Below are positions 40,975-52,604 of a DNA stretch of 64,000 nt, one piece after another; within the stretch, counting starts at the first letter, position 1, and every line of letters starts with the position of its first letter. Origin of the DNA: Symbiodinium natans (taxonomy: Eukaryota; Sar; Dinophyceae; Suessiales; Symbiodiniaceae); the NCBI GenBank assembly GCA_905221605.1, contig CAJNDS010001946.1, positions 498,736-562,735 on the forward strand, written 5' to 3'. The position numbers were made by a program, and so were the translations under genes. The notes below the pieces were generated by a model. That model had not been told where the DNA came from and searched no databases. It saw nothing but the letters and a program-made list of their open reading frames with translations.

Positions 40975-41600
40975 GCAGGCTGAAACGCTTCGCCTTCGGC
41001 ATCAGGCTCGACATCTGGAGGCAGAGACCCAGGCACCCATTGTCAATTGTCGGCACTCGAGGAGTTTGAGGCAAATAGATGCTTTCAAGTTTTGCATGTC
41101 AACAGTTGGAACTTCGGCACACCACAGCACCACGCAGGGAGGTATATACTACGGTGGTGTATACGTTACATGTCGTTCCGTATCACAGTGGCACAAGCGA
41201 TGTCCAATTACAGACAACTCACGCCCCGCGACACTCAGCATCGGCCTCAGCAGGTGGAGCTACAAGCAACAGCCCAGCGAGCCCGGGACGAGGCGCAAGA
41301 TGCGATGTAAGTTGCGCTGCCGCCAAAACAAAGGTAGCGGGATGCAACATGTCCTGGGATTCCTGGGCTGCAGGCGCACGAGGCTCACTGGCGACGCGTA
41401 TTTCTGGAGGCAGCAGCCTACAGGCCTCAAGAGTCCAGTCCTCGCTTGAAGAGCCCTGTGAAAGGCTCAGCAGACTGAGCTCAACTTGGAAATGCGTGCC
41501 TTTGAACAGTCATGTGCTCGGCACATGCTTCATAGTCGCGACCCGCTTCGACTTGCAAGGCACAGCAAACGCGAGTTTGATTTTGTCAGTTGGACCGTCT
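40975..41600 (+). CDS. Exons of a coiled-coil protein
   Basis: Three segments look coding. 40975-41032 (AETLRLRHQARHLEAETQ) lies between an AG|G acceptor and a GC donor. 41254-41306 (VELQATAQRARDEAQDAM) lies between AG|G and a consensus GTAAGT donor. 41465-41600 holds LNLEMRAFEQSCARHMLHSR and REFDFVSWTVYVQ. The first two are charged heptad-like helices. The phase between the second and third does not match directly, so an exon may be missing. The family is not recognised; it could be a separate gene or an unusual tail of the preceding channel gene. Confidence 0.45.
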
Positions 41601-42640
41601 ATGTTCAGGTTGTTTTTTCATGCGCTGTTACAGTGTCTTGGATAATTTTAGTTGTTTCATTTGCCTTGCTTTGCCGTGCTTTGCCTTGGTTTGGCTTGGC
41701 TTGGCTTGGCTTGTCTGGCTTGCTGGGGTGTGCGTGTGGGCGTACGTGGGCGTACGTGCATGTGGGTGTTTGAGCCCGTGCCCGGAACGACAGTCTGCCA
41801 TAGTCCACTGAGGCGACAGGCTCTTCAGCCCGCGCCTGAGCTTGTCTTCCATCGTCCCTCACGTGAAGAGTTTTGCTTCTCAAACCCTTGCATCTCAATC
41901 TGCCCCAAACCTTCTAGCAATCGAAGCATGTAAGGGGTGCGCAGTTCCCTGAGCAACATGCTGCGAAAGCCTGGTTACAGCAGAGGTGCGGGGAGCGCTG
42001 GTACAAATCTGAGCGTTTTGACTTGCTGAGGCGGAGGAGTGAGCATTTTGAGTGCTTGCGTGGAGACAAAAGCACCGGCCCATAGCATTGGGCTGGGGGA
42101 GACACCATGAGTCATCGTGCATCGACAGTCTAACTAGGCCAGTTCTAGTCCATTGTGATACCAGCAAAAAGTGAAAGTTGATGATGAGTTGACCCCCATC
42201 CAAAGAAGTGACCCCCGTCCCAACGTTGGCTCGCCATGCGACGGACTACGACGGACTACCGATCTTTTCTGGCTCGGGAACACACACAGTACCCATGACA
42301 GGCAAGACTGTCGATGATAGGCTTAGCATGAATAGAGCGCACATACCCCAATGAGTATTCTGTGCATACAAGGCATCTCTGAAGGTTACTTTACACAGCC
42401 TGATCTTCCGTGGTGCTGAAGCGAATCGCAGGCACCTTGTCAGCACCACAGGGAAGAAATCACCCTTCCCAGAGTGTCGGCAGACGTTGTCTAAGTGAGG
42501 CGAGGGTGGTTTGCTTGCATTGTTCACGATTCCTTGTCAATCAAGTCCTGCCCAGATTCTTCCCTTGCGCGGTTTTGGTCCGAGACATCCAAAGTGCTTG
42601 TTGCCTGTCGAGTTCAGACTCCGCGCTCGAGTGATGAACC

Positions 42641-43318
42641 ATGCCTGAGCAGATGAAGCTTGCGTTCATGGCGATCTCCATGGCATGCCTTTCATTGCAA
42701 GTCACTGGTGTGCGGCCGGCTCGTTCGTCGCACGACGAACACCTCTCCGATCTTGCACTGGGTAACAGAAGCAACAGAGCCAAGCTTGAGAATGGGGACT
42801 GTGCATCCGATCCCCTGTCCACAACGGTCCCAGCATTTCGTCAGGTTAAGGTCCCCGGGCAGTGCAAACGCACATGTATCGACAAGTCAGACCTGAAGGT
42901 CTCAATGGGCAGCTCCGTCGTCAGTGGACTTATGAACGGCGCCTTGTTGCTGAACCCTGGCCTCGCCCCTGCCAAGCTCGCAATTTATGGTGGCCTCTAT
43001 TTCAGCGGCGCCATCCCAGATTGGAATCAGCATGATTTCTGTACTCAGATCGTCTCCTCAATCGTAATCACCTGCCCGCGCTACCAGAGCAAAGGTGCAG
43101 CTTGTCCACTCGACACTTCGAGTAGGAATCCCCATTGCGAGGCCGTGTACAAGGCCGGCTTGAAGGGAAAGCCAGTCGGCGAGTCCGAGTTCAAGTGTGC
43201 GATTGCAAACTGGTGGGATGCCTGCTGCAATGTGAGGGCAGCGCCCGCAGACTCCGAAGATTCCGAGTGCCGAAATTGTGGGCAAGACATGTACTTCTGC
43301 ACGGAATTGCCAGGCTGA
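42641..43318 (+). CDS. Secreted cysteine-rich protein, intronless
   Basis: A single open frame of 225 codons, ATG at 42641 and TGA at 43316-43318, by far the longest clean coding exon in the window. An N-terminal signal peptide is visible (MKLAFMAISMACLSLQVTGV from the second ATG at 42653, which is an equally good start). The mature part has 13 cysteines, spaced mainly in the N-terminal (CKRTC) and C-terminal (DACC, CRNCGQ, YFC) regions, around a hydrophobic glycine-rich stretch with SGAIPDWNQHDFC. There is no transmembrane anchor after the signal and no known domain. Disulfide-bonded secretion to the cell surface or a vacuole is the likely fate. Lack of introns, among neighbours with many, suggests a retroposed gene. 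The function is unknown. Confidence 0.85.
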   Translation: MPEQMKLAFMAISMACLSLQVTGVRPARSSHDEHLSDLALGNRSNRAKLENGDCASDPLSTTVPAFRQVKVPGQCKRTCIDKSDLKVSMGSSVVSGLMNGALLLNPGLAPAKLAIYGGLYFSGAIPDWNQHDFCTQIVSSIVITCPRYQSKGAACPLDTSSRNPHCEAVYKAGLKGKPVGESEFKCAIANWWDACCNVRAAPADSEDSECRNCGQDMYFCTELPG

Positions 43319-43369
43319 CTCTAAGTGCAGCTCAAACTAGTTGCACTGAGCTCTTTCTTGCGCTCGTGC

Positions 43370-46300
43370 ATGGGCAGCGATAGTGATGTTTGGACTGTCA
43401 GCACGGCTGAAGAAGCCCTGCAGACACCGGACGGAGATCTGCCCACGTCAGTCCGAGCGCAGCAGGGCAAGCTGGTTCGCAGCAGATCCGACATTCCTGC
43501 TTATATGGACGATTGTGCTGAGCCGAAAAACTTGCAACTCATCCTTGTGAGTGGCCACCTACAAACCTCGAAGGCTACCTGGAATAGGAGTAGACTTTCA
43601 GTGTGTCAATGGCAGTGGTTTCAAAACGCATCCGAGTGCGCCGAATGCGAATTTGAGGCACCGCCACCATGGATTCAGCGGCGCAAAATAACTTCTTCCT
43701 CTGGGGCACTTGGAAGAACAGGCGGGGCGAGCTTGTGCTAGGACCGCTAGGAGCAGTTTATTTTCATCTTCGGCGCGAGAAATCCGACTAGCATGAACTG
43801 CCGGCAAAGCGTGGCTATTCAATCCTTTTCATCAGCACCGGCCAGGGTGATCTCCCGGCCCTTCCTCACCAAGAAGGTCTTCTGCGCTCGTTGCCACTGC
43901 AGAAAAGAGGCTCTGCTTTCGAAACTTTCATTTCCTGTCAAAGGTGCCGCAGCAGCTGAAGAAGGTCGTCCGTTGCTCAAAATTGAGGGGGAGCTGCTCA
44001 GGGAAATACGTTCGCAATTCTAATTCCAGTGGCAAGGGATGATGAAACGACGACGACTGCCTGCGCTTTAAGGTCCTGGGGGACAGTTTCGTCATTGGTC
44101 TGACCGAGAATGGCAAGGTTAGGGCTTTCGGCTCGATGCCGTCAAAAGCCCATGCGGACACGCACGCAACACATGACTTGACTCAAGACATTCACTGCAT
44201 TTTCACTGCATCTCAAAGTCATTCGCTTCAAACTCCGCGAACGCTTCGCCGACCTTTTTTTTTGCCAATGTGGTCTGCTGAGATCTGCTTTGGCCAGGTG
44301 GTCTCCTGGGGAAAGGACATGAAGACAGGATGCCTCGGCTTAGGTGCAGGGCTTTGGCTTTCAAGATGTGCGCAGAGATCCCTGCCCTTCGGACTCCGTT
44401 CAGGTGCTACTTGTACTGAGTGCTACTGTGCAGAACAGAAAAGGAACAGTAAGAAGTGCCAATATGTGCTTAGGCACATCAGCGCCCATCCCAAGGTTTC
44501 GAGGACACGGGAGCACCCGTGTTGAACAAGGACATTCCTCAGGAGGTCTGGGGTGCCCGCCCATCCACCTGAATTCTTCGAGTTGTTCAACCTAACCAAG
44601 AAACAGATACCCGCATGCTCTCACAGTAGGTAAATGTGGACTGCTTTGTGAATCCAGCCGCATAGAATGATGATAATGTTGACCGTTGGCCTCATCTCTT
44701 CAACGCACCAAGATTGCTTAGCAACTGTTGCTTTCGCTTTTGCTTTGGTCTTGGGATCAACCTTCAACTGTTCTGCCGAAGCCTTGTCCCCTGGCCACAG
44801 ATTCCTTCGCTCAAGGAGGCTGGCAGCTTATTGGCAGAGTCGGGATTCGTTCGATGAGTTTAGACTTCTCAAGGTTTATTGAGAGCTGAACCCTCCCAGC
44901 CACGAATCCGACTCCCATGAACATCTAACCTTGGAGCATCGGACCAAATGCCTATGCACGTATTGCACGTCAGACGGGGCAAGTGGTCCATGTCTCGCTG
45001 TCCACTCCGTAGCCAAAAGTCTCGGCTCATCACAAGCCTTGCAATTCTGTCAGAGACTCTAAGGAATTTCAGGACGCGGTACATGACCAAGCCAAAGCTG
45101 TCCTCAACACTCCCAGGATGTCTCTTCGTTTCACTCCACTCAAGCTTCTGCAAAGCGCGCCTCTGAGGTCATGGACATCCAGATGGGCTTGGAGCATGTT
45201 GTGGCTCTCACTACTGGCGGCGAGGTGCTGATCATAGCTAGTGGCAAATCTCGCCCGTCATCAGCCATGCCATGCCCGCGGTTCAGGGTTTATGGTTATT
45301 CGGGGTCATGCCCTGGCATGCCCACGCTTCGACTCGTATGCCGTCCAGGTGTTCTGCTGGGGCAATGGAGGCAAGGGTCAGCTCGGCAACGGCAAGTTCG
45401 ACATGTCCTACTTGCCTTGCAAGGCAGGTCATGAAAATTCGCTCCATAAAAGCTCACGAACCTTCACGATCTTCATGGCACCGGAGACTGTCCCAAGCAT
45501 TCCGAAGAGCAATTGCTTCGGGTGAGGTGGATGCGCTGGCCAACGAGCAGATCGTGCAGATTGTAGTGGTGAAGCCCGGCCCTTGGAACAGAGTTCGCCT
45601 TACTCCTGCCTGCCGTGCTCCCAAAGCTGCCCAAGTTTTTCACTTAAGCCTCAACAGTCCTATGGTCCTCATCACTGTCCTATCATACATGTCTCTTCTC
45701 ATGCGACCGGACTGCAGCCTGGAGTTGCCGCGGCCGAGGAACTCGACCTTCGCCTTGTCCACAAATGGCACGGTTTTTGCCTGGGGCGAGAACAAGGAGG
45801 GGCAACCTCGCCGCGACCTCGCCGCGACCTCTAGATTCCGATGCTGCCCCCTGCTACTTTTCACAGAGAGCAGCTTAGTTGCGATGGGAAGTGGGGTTCA
45901 CATCTTGGTGAGCGTACCAGTCTATACAGAGCTCCTGAGAAATGTGGGTGAATATACAAGAAGTACACAGTGTGTGTGTGTGTATACATCTAAATGTATA
46001 CATTTCTAGATACATATCTCCTTTTTTCCTGACCCCCAATACATTTCTACTACATATACTGCACATGTCTTACTTCATCTGCGAGCAGAGGGCGGGACCT
46101 TGGCCGTAGTGTCTCATTATTTGCGTGTGCTCAGCGTAGGTGGCCGTTATGCGTATTTGTGCCTGTGGTTGTTTTGCTTTTTGGTGCGTCTGGGCTTACT
46201 ATGTGCTTGTTTTGAGTGTTGGTGCGTCTGTGTTCTGAGGGCCCCAAGCCATTGCCGTTTCCACCAGATGTCACAGGTTGTGATTGTTTGGGCAGACTTC

Positions 46301-47430
46301 TCCTTGCCAGGACAACATCCTCGGCTTCGAGGAGGAGACTGCAAAGAAGCAGGTCCTTCGAAATCGGCATGTGACATGGAGTGTCTTTCAGAGAAGAAGC
46401 TGTGAGTCTTTAAGTCCAAGTGTGCCCCCGGCAGCAACTCCCATGAGCCAAATTCAGAGCATCTGTGTCAGGTGACAGAATGGCCGCTGAAACTGACACT
46501 GCTCCAGGAAAATCGGGTGCCTTGGAACCATATATGATCGCGCATATGCAACCGATTGTGTAATGTTATTCGCGCCACACACCATCCGCGCACACAGAAG
46601 GACAAGGTTTGCTTGCCAGCGGAGTCAGGGACGTAGGGCAGAGCTCGTTTATGTGCATTCCGACGGAACTGTGTGCTTCATCGACTTTCCAATCAGAAGT
46701 GCCGTCTCTCGATGAAGCTTTTGGGCGCGGGGGTATGCTTTGTATTTTCGTGTTCCCCGAAGACACTGCCAGCACAAAAGGTGCAAATATCCTCCTGTGC
46801 GGGTTTTGAATGGAGACCAGCTTTGCTTTTCCGGGAGGTGCGCAAGTTGGAGGTGTTTGATGGCAAGACCATCATCGCCCACATTCGCGCCTTCCCCTAA
46901 GCTTTTGCCATTGCCATCAATCTACTTGCTTTTGTCGGCTTTGATTCCTGTATAGCTGCTAATTATCGTTCGGGGCCAGACCAGGTTGCCTGCGAGTTTA
47001 TCCCAGGTGCTTCATGCATTGATGACCTGCTGGGTTTTTGTGTCGAAGGATGTGTGAAGCCATGGGATGGAGAAAGTGCCACGCATGCAACCTTCGGCCG
47101 TGCTCAGGGCCAGGACAGTGAGACAACCTTCGGCCGTTTTGAGACGGTACAGGAAGATGGTGGTCAGGAGGGGCATTCAGGATGTTTTCGGGTAACAGCA
47201 CTTGCATAGATCACAGCTGTATTGAATTAGAGTTAGACTGAATAGATGGTAGACGTTCTGGGTTATATGGCAATGGTACGAAGTGCTATACGAGCGTGCA
47301 TAGTTGGTCGCTGCAAGCTGCTGTATAGTGTTGTGTTGCGGGTCCTTCTTAACCTAAGCAGGAGGAAGAAGAGGAGATCGAGATCTTCAAGGGAATCGAT
47401 GAAATGCGCAAGATCATGGAAAAGACGCAG
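43370..47430 (+). CDS. RCC1-repeat protein with C-terminal coiled coil
   Basis: A beta-propeller of RCC1 type is spread over short exons: 43370-43546 (possible first exon, ATG to GTGAGT donor, MGSDSDVWTVSTAEEALQ), 43846-43876 (VISRPFLTKK), 44073-about 44140 (VLGDSFVIGLTENGKVRAFG), 44298-44343 (VVSWGKDMKTGCLGL), 44496-about 44555 (GFEDTGAPVLNKDIPQEVWG), 45168-45224 (DIQMGLEHVVALTTGGE), 45349-45423 (VFCWGNGGKGQLGNGKFD), 45527-45565 (VDALANEQIVQIV), 45739-about 45800 (NSTFALSTNGTVFAWGENKE), 46311-46352 (DNILGFEEETAKKQ), 46838-about 46897 (VRKLEVFDGKTIIAHIRAF) and 47362-47430 (EEIEIFKGIDEMRKIMEKT, coiled coil). W-G and G-x-x-G-Q-L-G signatures identify the repeats. RCC1 propellers act as exchange factors or scaffolds; which applies here cannot be told. 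A few donors appear to be GC (45424). Confidence 0.75.
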
Positions 47431-48092
47431 GTGGCGCGGACCTGTGCATGTGCAGACCCGGTCTCCTTGGCTGGCAGTGTAATCTGGCTCAAGTCATCGT
47501 CGTCACCTTCATCACTACGACCGCTTGCACTGTCCTCTGTATCTCCATCGCTGCTGTTGAGTGGTCCTGCTCGTGTTTCTGAGTTCTTGGGGCTGCTGTT
47601 CCTGTGTTGTTTTCCATCCTCGCCGGTCCCTCCTCATCCAGTTCTTTACACAAATAATTGACCTGAAACAATGTGTTTTCGCAGATGTCACATAATGTAT
47701 GAGTAAATTGCTGAGAGCACAGCGGTAGTGAAACGAAGAGGAGCTGGTAAGCAAGTAGCAAGTACACCTTTTCAAGTGCACACAGGAGTGGTGGAACCAC
47801 CTCCTCAACATCAAGCACGGCCAGCCTTACGACCTGCCACAAGACTCGCACATCAACATGGCCGGCCCGTCAAGTTTGGGTTTTTGCGGTTTTTAAGCCT
47901 TGTCTTCCTAGCATTGGGCCAGAACAGCGAGAAGCAGCCCGACAAGATCGGGGCGACGATAAAGGATGCTGGCCACTCAGGAAGAACCAGACGACCAAAA
48001 GCCTCAATCTGCAACTGTGCTGTGTTCTGAAACCAATGACCGATACACGCAACTAGGCATACATTGGTTAGGGATCATTCAGGATTTCGAGA

Positions 48093-48215
48093 CGAAGAAA
48101 AAGGAGGAGGAAGAAGAAGTGGAGAGAGAGAGAGAGAGAGAGAAAAAGAAAAGGTTCCCCAACTGGGGGACCCCAAAGCGTGCAGAAGAAGAAGAAGAAG
48201 AAGAAGAAGAAGAGA
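48093..48215. repeat. GA and GAA microsatellites
   Basis: GGAGGAAGAAG and (GA)n at 48093-48145, then (GAA)n at 48187-48215. Confidence 0.85.
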
Positions 48216-48710
48216 GAAGTTCTTGCACATCCTGCGGGCACATGGTGGCTGAGGATCTGGAGGCCTGGTTTCTGGGTGTGCGAGAGGACACCCATCAATG
48301 GGACCCGTGGAGCCTAGGGTTAGGGGTCCCAGCATACGAGGCGCATCCTCCAAGGCCCCCCCCGACAATCTAGAAGACTCTGCGCCCGCAATACATGGCA
48401 TCCGAAATGCTTCAGAACAGCATTCTATAGTGTTCTTGTCTAATCACCATTGATCGCCATTGATCACCCTTCCTCAGCTTACGAGCTTTTTTTTTGTGGG
48501 GCCAGGTGGAGCCTGAGCGCCTCCACCGAGCCGAAAGGCCTTTGAAGTTTCATTCCACTTGATCTTTTCTTGGCGTTTGTTTTGCGTAATATAAGGCTTC
48601 AGACTTTGCAGAAGGGTAGGTTTCAACTGTCACAATTGCTTTGCAGCGCCACAGAACAAGGGATAGTCGACTGCCGGCACCCAGAGATGCCGCTGCTTAA
48701 AGAGCGCCGG

Positions 48711-48741
48711 TTTAGGGTTTAGGGTTTAGGGTTTTGGGTTC
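48711..48741. repeat. Interstitial telomere-like repeat, TTTAGGG orientation
   Basis: About four TTTAGGG units, the last altered to TTTTGGG. This is the third such patch in the window. Confidence 0.85.
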
Positions 48742-49153
48742 CGACTCCTAAACATCCCTAAGAAGTTAAACGTATCCAAGAGGCACTTGGACGCGTTGGT
48801 CACAGCGGCTGTGACTGAGCTCAAGCGGACGCAGCAAATGCCAGGGACGAGGACAGAAGCAGCCAGTTCGGCGTGGAGAATGGATTGCATTCTCGAGCAC
48901 TGTCGCTAAGCTAGAGATCTTTGCCAGGAATGTTCGCTTCATCCTTTGCATGTTTATTGACGAGTGCCGCCTGAGAAGAGAGAAGGCCTGCAACTGCCTA
49001 TTTGCAATATTTCAAGTTGAGATTTGGCTGGACTGGAAGCCCACATCCCAAGAAGATTGCATTGGCTTTCTGCCTACTTGTAGAAGCGTGCTGACGCTTT
49101 GGAAGCTCTGGAAGCATCCTCCAAGCTGGTGCTTCGCCCGCTCCCCCGGGAAG

Positions 49154-52100
49154 GTGCAGCGCACGATTGCAGCGCGCCAGTTGAAGGATGCCAAAGCGAA
49201 GTCCAAAGAGATTGTCGCGTGCCTCGGTTGGATCAAGGCCGATGTAGGAGCTGGAAATGTGTTGAGTGATGTTGAGTTCAATTTTTTGACTGCCGTTTGC
49301 ATGGCCCTGCGCTGTCCCCACAGTGCCACCTCAACCCATGGCAGACCTAGATGCCGGGGGTGGGGAAGGGGTGGGGGGGGGGGGGGGGGGGGGGGGGCGG
49401 TCAGTAATATTGCGTTCCGTCGCCTGGTCGAGAGAGAGCCGCCAAGCTCCAGCATGCAGGTACTCTGTCAAAGACTTCAGCTCCAACGCCAACGAGAGCA
49501 TAAGAAAAATCATCGCCGTGACAAAGGCGCTTGCGAATCTGACTTTCTATAGTGATGCCGCCCCATGTGCTTGTCGGTCTTCTGACTGTGACAGTCGCCG
49601 CTTTGTCTCTCAGCCCATTCTTGGCGGAGTAGCACGAATAGTATTCATGATTCTCCATTCATCGCTGCCGAAGCTCCTCTGCGGACCCTTGAGAGAGACT
49701 GAGAGACTACTTGGAGGAACTTCAGCAGATGCTGGACGCGGTAAAAACAATTCAGCCCGTGGACGTGCCGAGTCAGGAGCTGAAGGCGCAGATGGCAACA
49801 AAGAAAGCAAGAGAGTATTCGAGATGTGTGAGCCGAGTGTGCCATAAGTCAGACGTAAATCAAGCCATCGGAGGTTTCCTTATAGGCGTGCCTCAGTTTC
49901 TGGGAGCCGCAAACGGGGACAGGCAACTCTTGTGGAGTGCCTGGAGTGCAAGCTGCAGCTCCATGACAATCAAGTCGAGCTTCTCAAGGCACGTCGTGAC
50001 ACTGCATGTAATTAGCCGGCTAGCGCGGCAAAGGGCCTACTGGCTGTCCAGAGTCCTCACCGCTTAGTGTGCAACTTCGGGTTGATGTTGCAGACCGTTG
50101 CACTCCCAATGGAGATTTTTGGGATACTAATCTTCTGAACGCTGTGATGTGGGCATTTGCAGGCAGCATCAGGCAGTTCGCAGCCCTTTGTGCAAGAAAT
50201 CTTTTGTCGTCCTGACTGCTCACAGCCATGACGGGCCCTCGGAACACAGATGTCAAGCCATGCCCCAGATCCAGCATAGCATTGTCCAGGCCATAATCGG
50301 AGCAACCGTTGCCCACCTTGCTATGTGGCGATTTGAACGCTGCAGCCAAGCCACAATGTAAATGTCAGCAGGGCGCACCTGGTTCGGAGTTGGGGGCGCG
50401 CTAGCTCTTCTCCTTGGCGCATTTTTTCAAAGTCCGCAGTGGCTTTACCGATCTGACTTTGCGTCCGTTGATTACGACTACGTTCGGAATGAGTCTCAGT
50501 GTCCAGACATCAGCGTGGGCGATGTTGAGCTACCATGCTTACCTCTGCCACCGACTGCGCTGGGCGATTTCGAGCGCACAGGGTTCCTGGTTTTGCGGCA
50601 GGCCGGGTGTTCGGGCATCCTTGTGTTGGCTCTCGCTCCTGCTCCTGCTCTCGCGAAGCATTCTTGTTAGCAAACGTCATATGCCAGCGGTGTCAGAGGC
50701 CATTCCGCTTGTTGTTGTGAAGCGGCTCTTCCAGGAAGTCCAGTGCCCCATGGCAAGAATCATTGTTATTTCACTTGTATGATTATTCATATTATAGTGT
50801 TATTCTTGTTCAAAACTATTACATATATATATATATATTATATTATCCGGATTCGGTCTCGGGCGTTCCCCAACTTTCCCCCGAGGTACCTTGCAGCCAC
50901 AGCAACCATCCGACCTTGACCAATGGGTGCCTTGGCTCAGTAAAGCGACTTGCATTCGCTTGCGCTACTTGAGCGGCAAGCCTTCGGAGCTATCTGCAGC
51001 ACTTCCAGGCCGAAAAGAGGGCCATGAGCAAAGAAAGCATGGACAGGAAGTTGTAGCTCTGGTCACCGATCTCACTGTTGCTAAGGCCCTCTCAGCACGC
51101 AATGTTTGGATGGATTCGGAGGCATTCTCGAGTTTTGTGCTACATGCCTCTCGGACCACAGTTCAGCAAGTGGGAACCCAGATGCGTGCGTGATGTGTGA
51201 CTGCACATGTCCGATTTTTCGCGCGCTTGCAGGGTCTCACGGTGCACAGGTCTCTGGGAGCGGGTTTTGAAAACCCGCTCACAACATCGGGTTTCGGGCG
51301 CCGCGACACGCTGCGGGCTCGAAACATTCCTCGATCCTGTTCTGAGATGCCCGAAGCGCATGTTTCGGCGCCGAGACACGCAGTTCGTTCGAGAAGGGTG
51401 GTCGCTCAGCTTTTCGCATTTGCGCAAACCCAGGGTTTGCCGCAAAGTACTGCGCAGGTTTTCAAAAACTAACCGTTCTTTGCGTGATGCGAAAAGTGAA
51501 GGACAAAAGGACAAACATAAATGCGGAGTGCTGTCCAATAGTTTTTGCCGAGGAAGCCCAAGGTGTAGAGTGTAGTCGGTGCACTTCCGAGAGCACTTCC
51601 GAGAGCTCAGGAGCGCAACCCTTTGGGATGCCTAGCGGCGCAGCTCATCCATGGTGCAAGCACAGTCCGCTACGGCAACGAGGCAAGCTGGGCTTCTAAG
51701 CATCTAGGCCAATCTAGGCATCCCCAAGTCCCCAAGCTTCTGCGAAACCTAGTGATATATCCGACCTATCCTTTAAATGCAAGTAGATCACACTCTCGAA
51801 CTACACAGGTTTTCTGCGCACTCTGGAATCCTGGAATCCGGAGGCGGTGAACATGATTCGGCCGGGTCAGACCGGAGCCCGCACGTGGCATTTTGATGTG
51901 CAGAGCGCCTCGTCAGCAGCTTAATGTTCAGCTGATGCCGTAGGGCCGCATGGGGCGTGTCAGAATCAGAGCTTACGAGCCCATGAAGGCCCGACCTCCG
52001 GTCACCTGGGCATGAGAAGACAGATGCAAGCTTTGGGTTCTTTCTGAGTTTTCGTGATCAGTGCAGAATCACCACAATGCTTTTGGGCGAACCTTCTGGC

Positions 52101-52604
52101 CGATTTGCGGCTTGAGAGCTGAGGTAACCTTCGGCTTGAGCAATCCCCACGAGGTGGGCGGAAAGTTCCCGGTGAAAAGGGTCACTCAGATTTGAGAACC
52201 GACCAAGCTTTTGAGCAGCCAATTCTCCATGAGTTCCATGGCAAGTAGGCTTGCCGCTCGTGCGCTTCTTCCTGCCTTTGGGGCCGCAGGACATGGGTTA
52301 TCATGGGTTATCATGGGTTGCTTTCCATGAGCTGGGACAGATTGGGACAGGGACTGTGAGCCGACCTTGGGGTCCAAAGTTTGCAGGACCTCACCGCAAA
52401 TTGGACTGGGGGCTCGCTTCAGCTGCTGCCCCTCGAGGTGCCCGAGCTTCTTTTAGGGTACAGCAAGGGCTTGACGAGGGTGGTCTCAGCCATTGACATC
52501 TAGTCAGAAGTCATTTCATGAGATGTTCATGCTGCTCTTGGTTCGATCCTGAGGCGGTGAGACGCTTGCGGCGGAGCTACAAAAGCTGCAGCTCGCATTG
52601 AAAG
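49154..52604 (+). CDS. Train of exons encoding a long coiled-coil protein
   Basis: Successive + strand segments with heptad-like, charged composition and plausible AG acceptors: 49154-49235 (AARQLKDAKAKSKEIVACLG), 49460-49545 (KDFSSNANESIRKIIAVTKA), about 49689-49830 (RLRDYLEELQQMLDAVKTI, then PSQELKAQMATKKAREYSR), about 49911-50003 (ATLVECLECKLQLHDNQVEL), 51009-51053 (AEKRAMSKESMDRK) and about 52555-52604 (ETLAAELQKLQLALK). No domain other than coiled coil is visible. Because the RCC1 gene also ends in a coiled coil at 47430 and no stop-plus-start is seen between them, all of this could be one long RCC1-coiled-coil gene, but exon joins were not proved. Confidence 0.45.
49373..49397. repeat. 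Poly-G tract of about 25 bases
   Basis: Uninterrupted G run between two coiled-coil exons; intronic. Confidence 0.9.
51258..51280. repeat. Perfect 23-bp palindrome
   Basis: Two 11-base arms (gagcgggtttt and its exact complement) around one G. It is the first of several hairpin-forming and repeated motifs between 51250 and 51500. Confidence 0.85.

Larger units (their letters stand above)
47431..49153. other. Stretch with repeats, no confident exon
   Basis: Holds a GA/GAA-rich block (about 48093-48215) and a telomere-like patch. An open stretch at about 48929-49010 (FILCMFIDECRLRREK) may be an exon, but its edges are unclear. Confidence 0.4.

Noticed and set aside
44869-45153. 94-codon reverse-strand frame
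   Set aside because: It falls inside an RCC1 intron on the opposite strand with no recognised domain.
50362-50670. 102-codon frame with a hydrophobic N-terminal segment
   Set aside because: It could be a small membrane protein, but overlapping frames are equally open and nothing supports it beyond length.
52533-52545. ggttcgatcc, similar to a tRNA B box
   Set aside because: The flanking sequence does not pair into acceptor and T stems.
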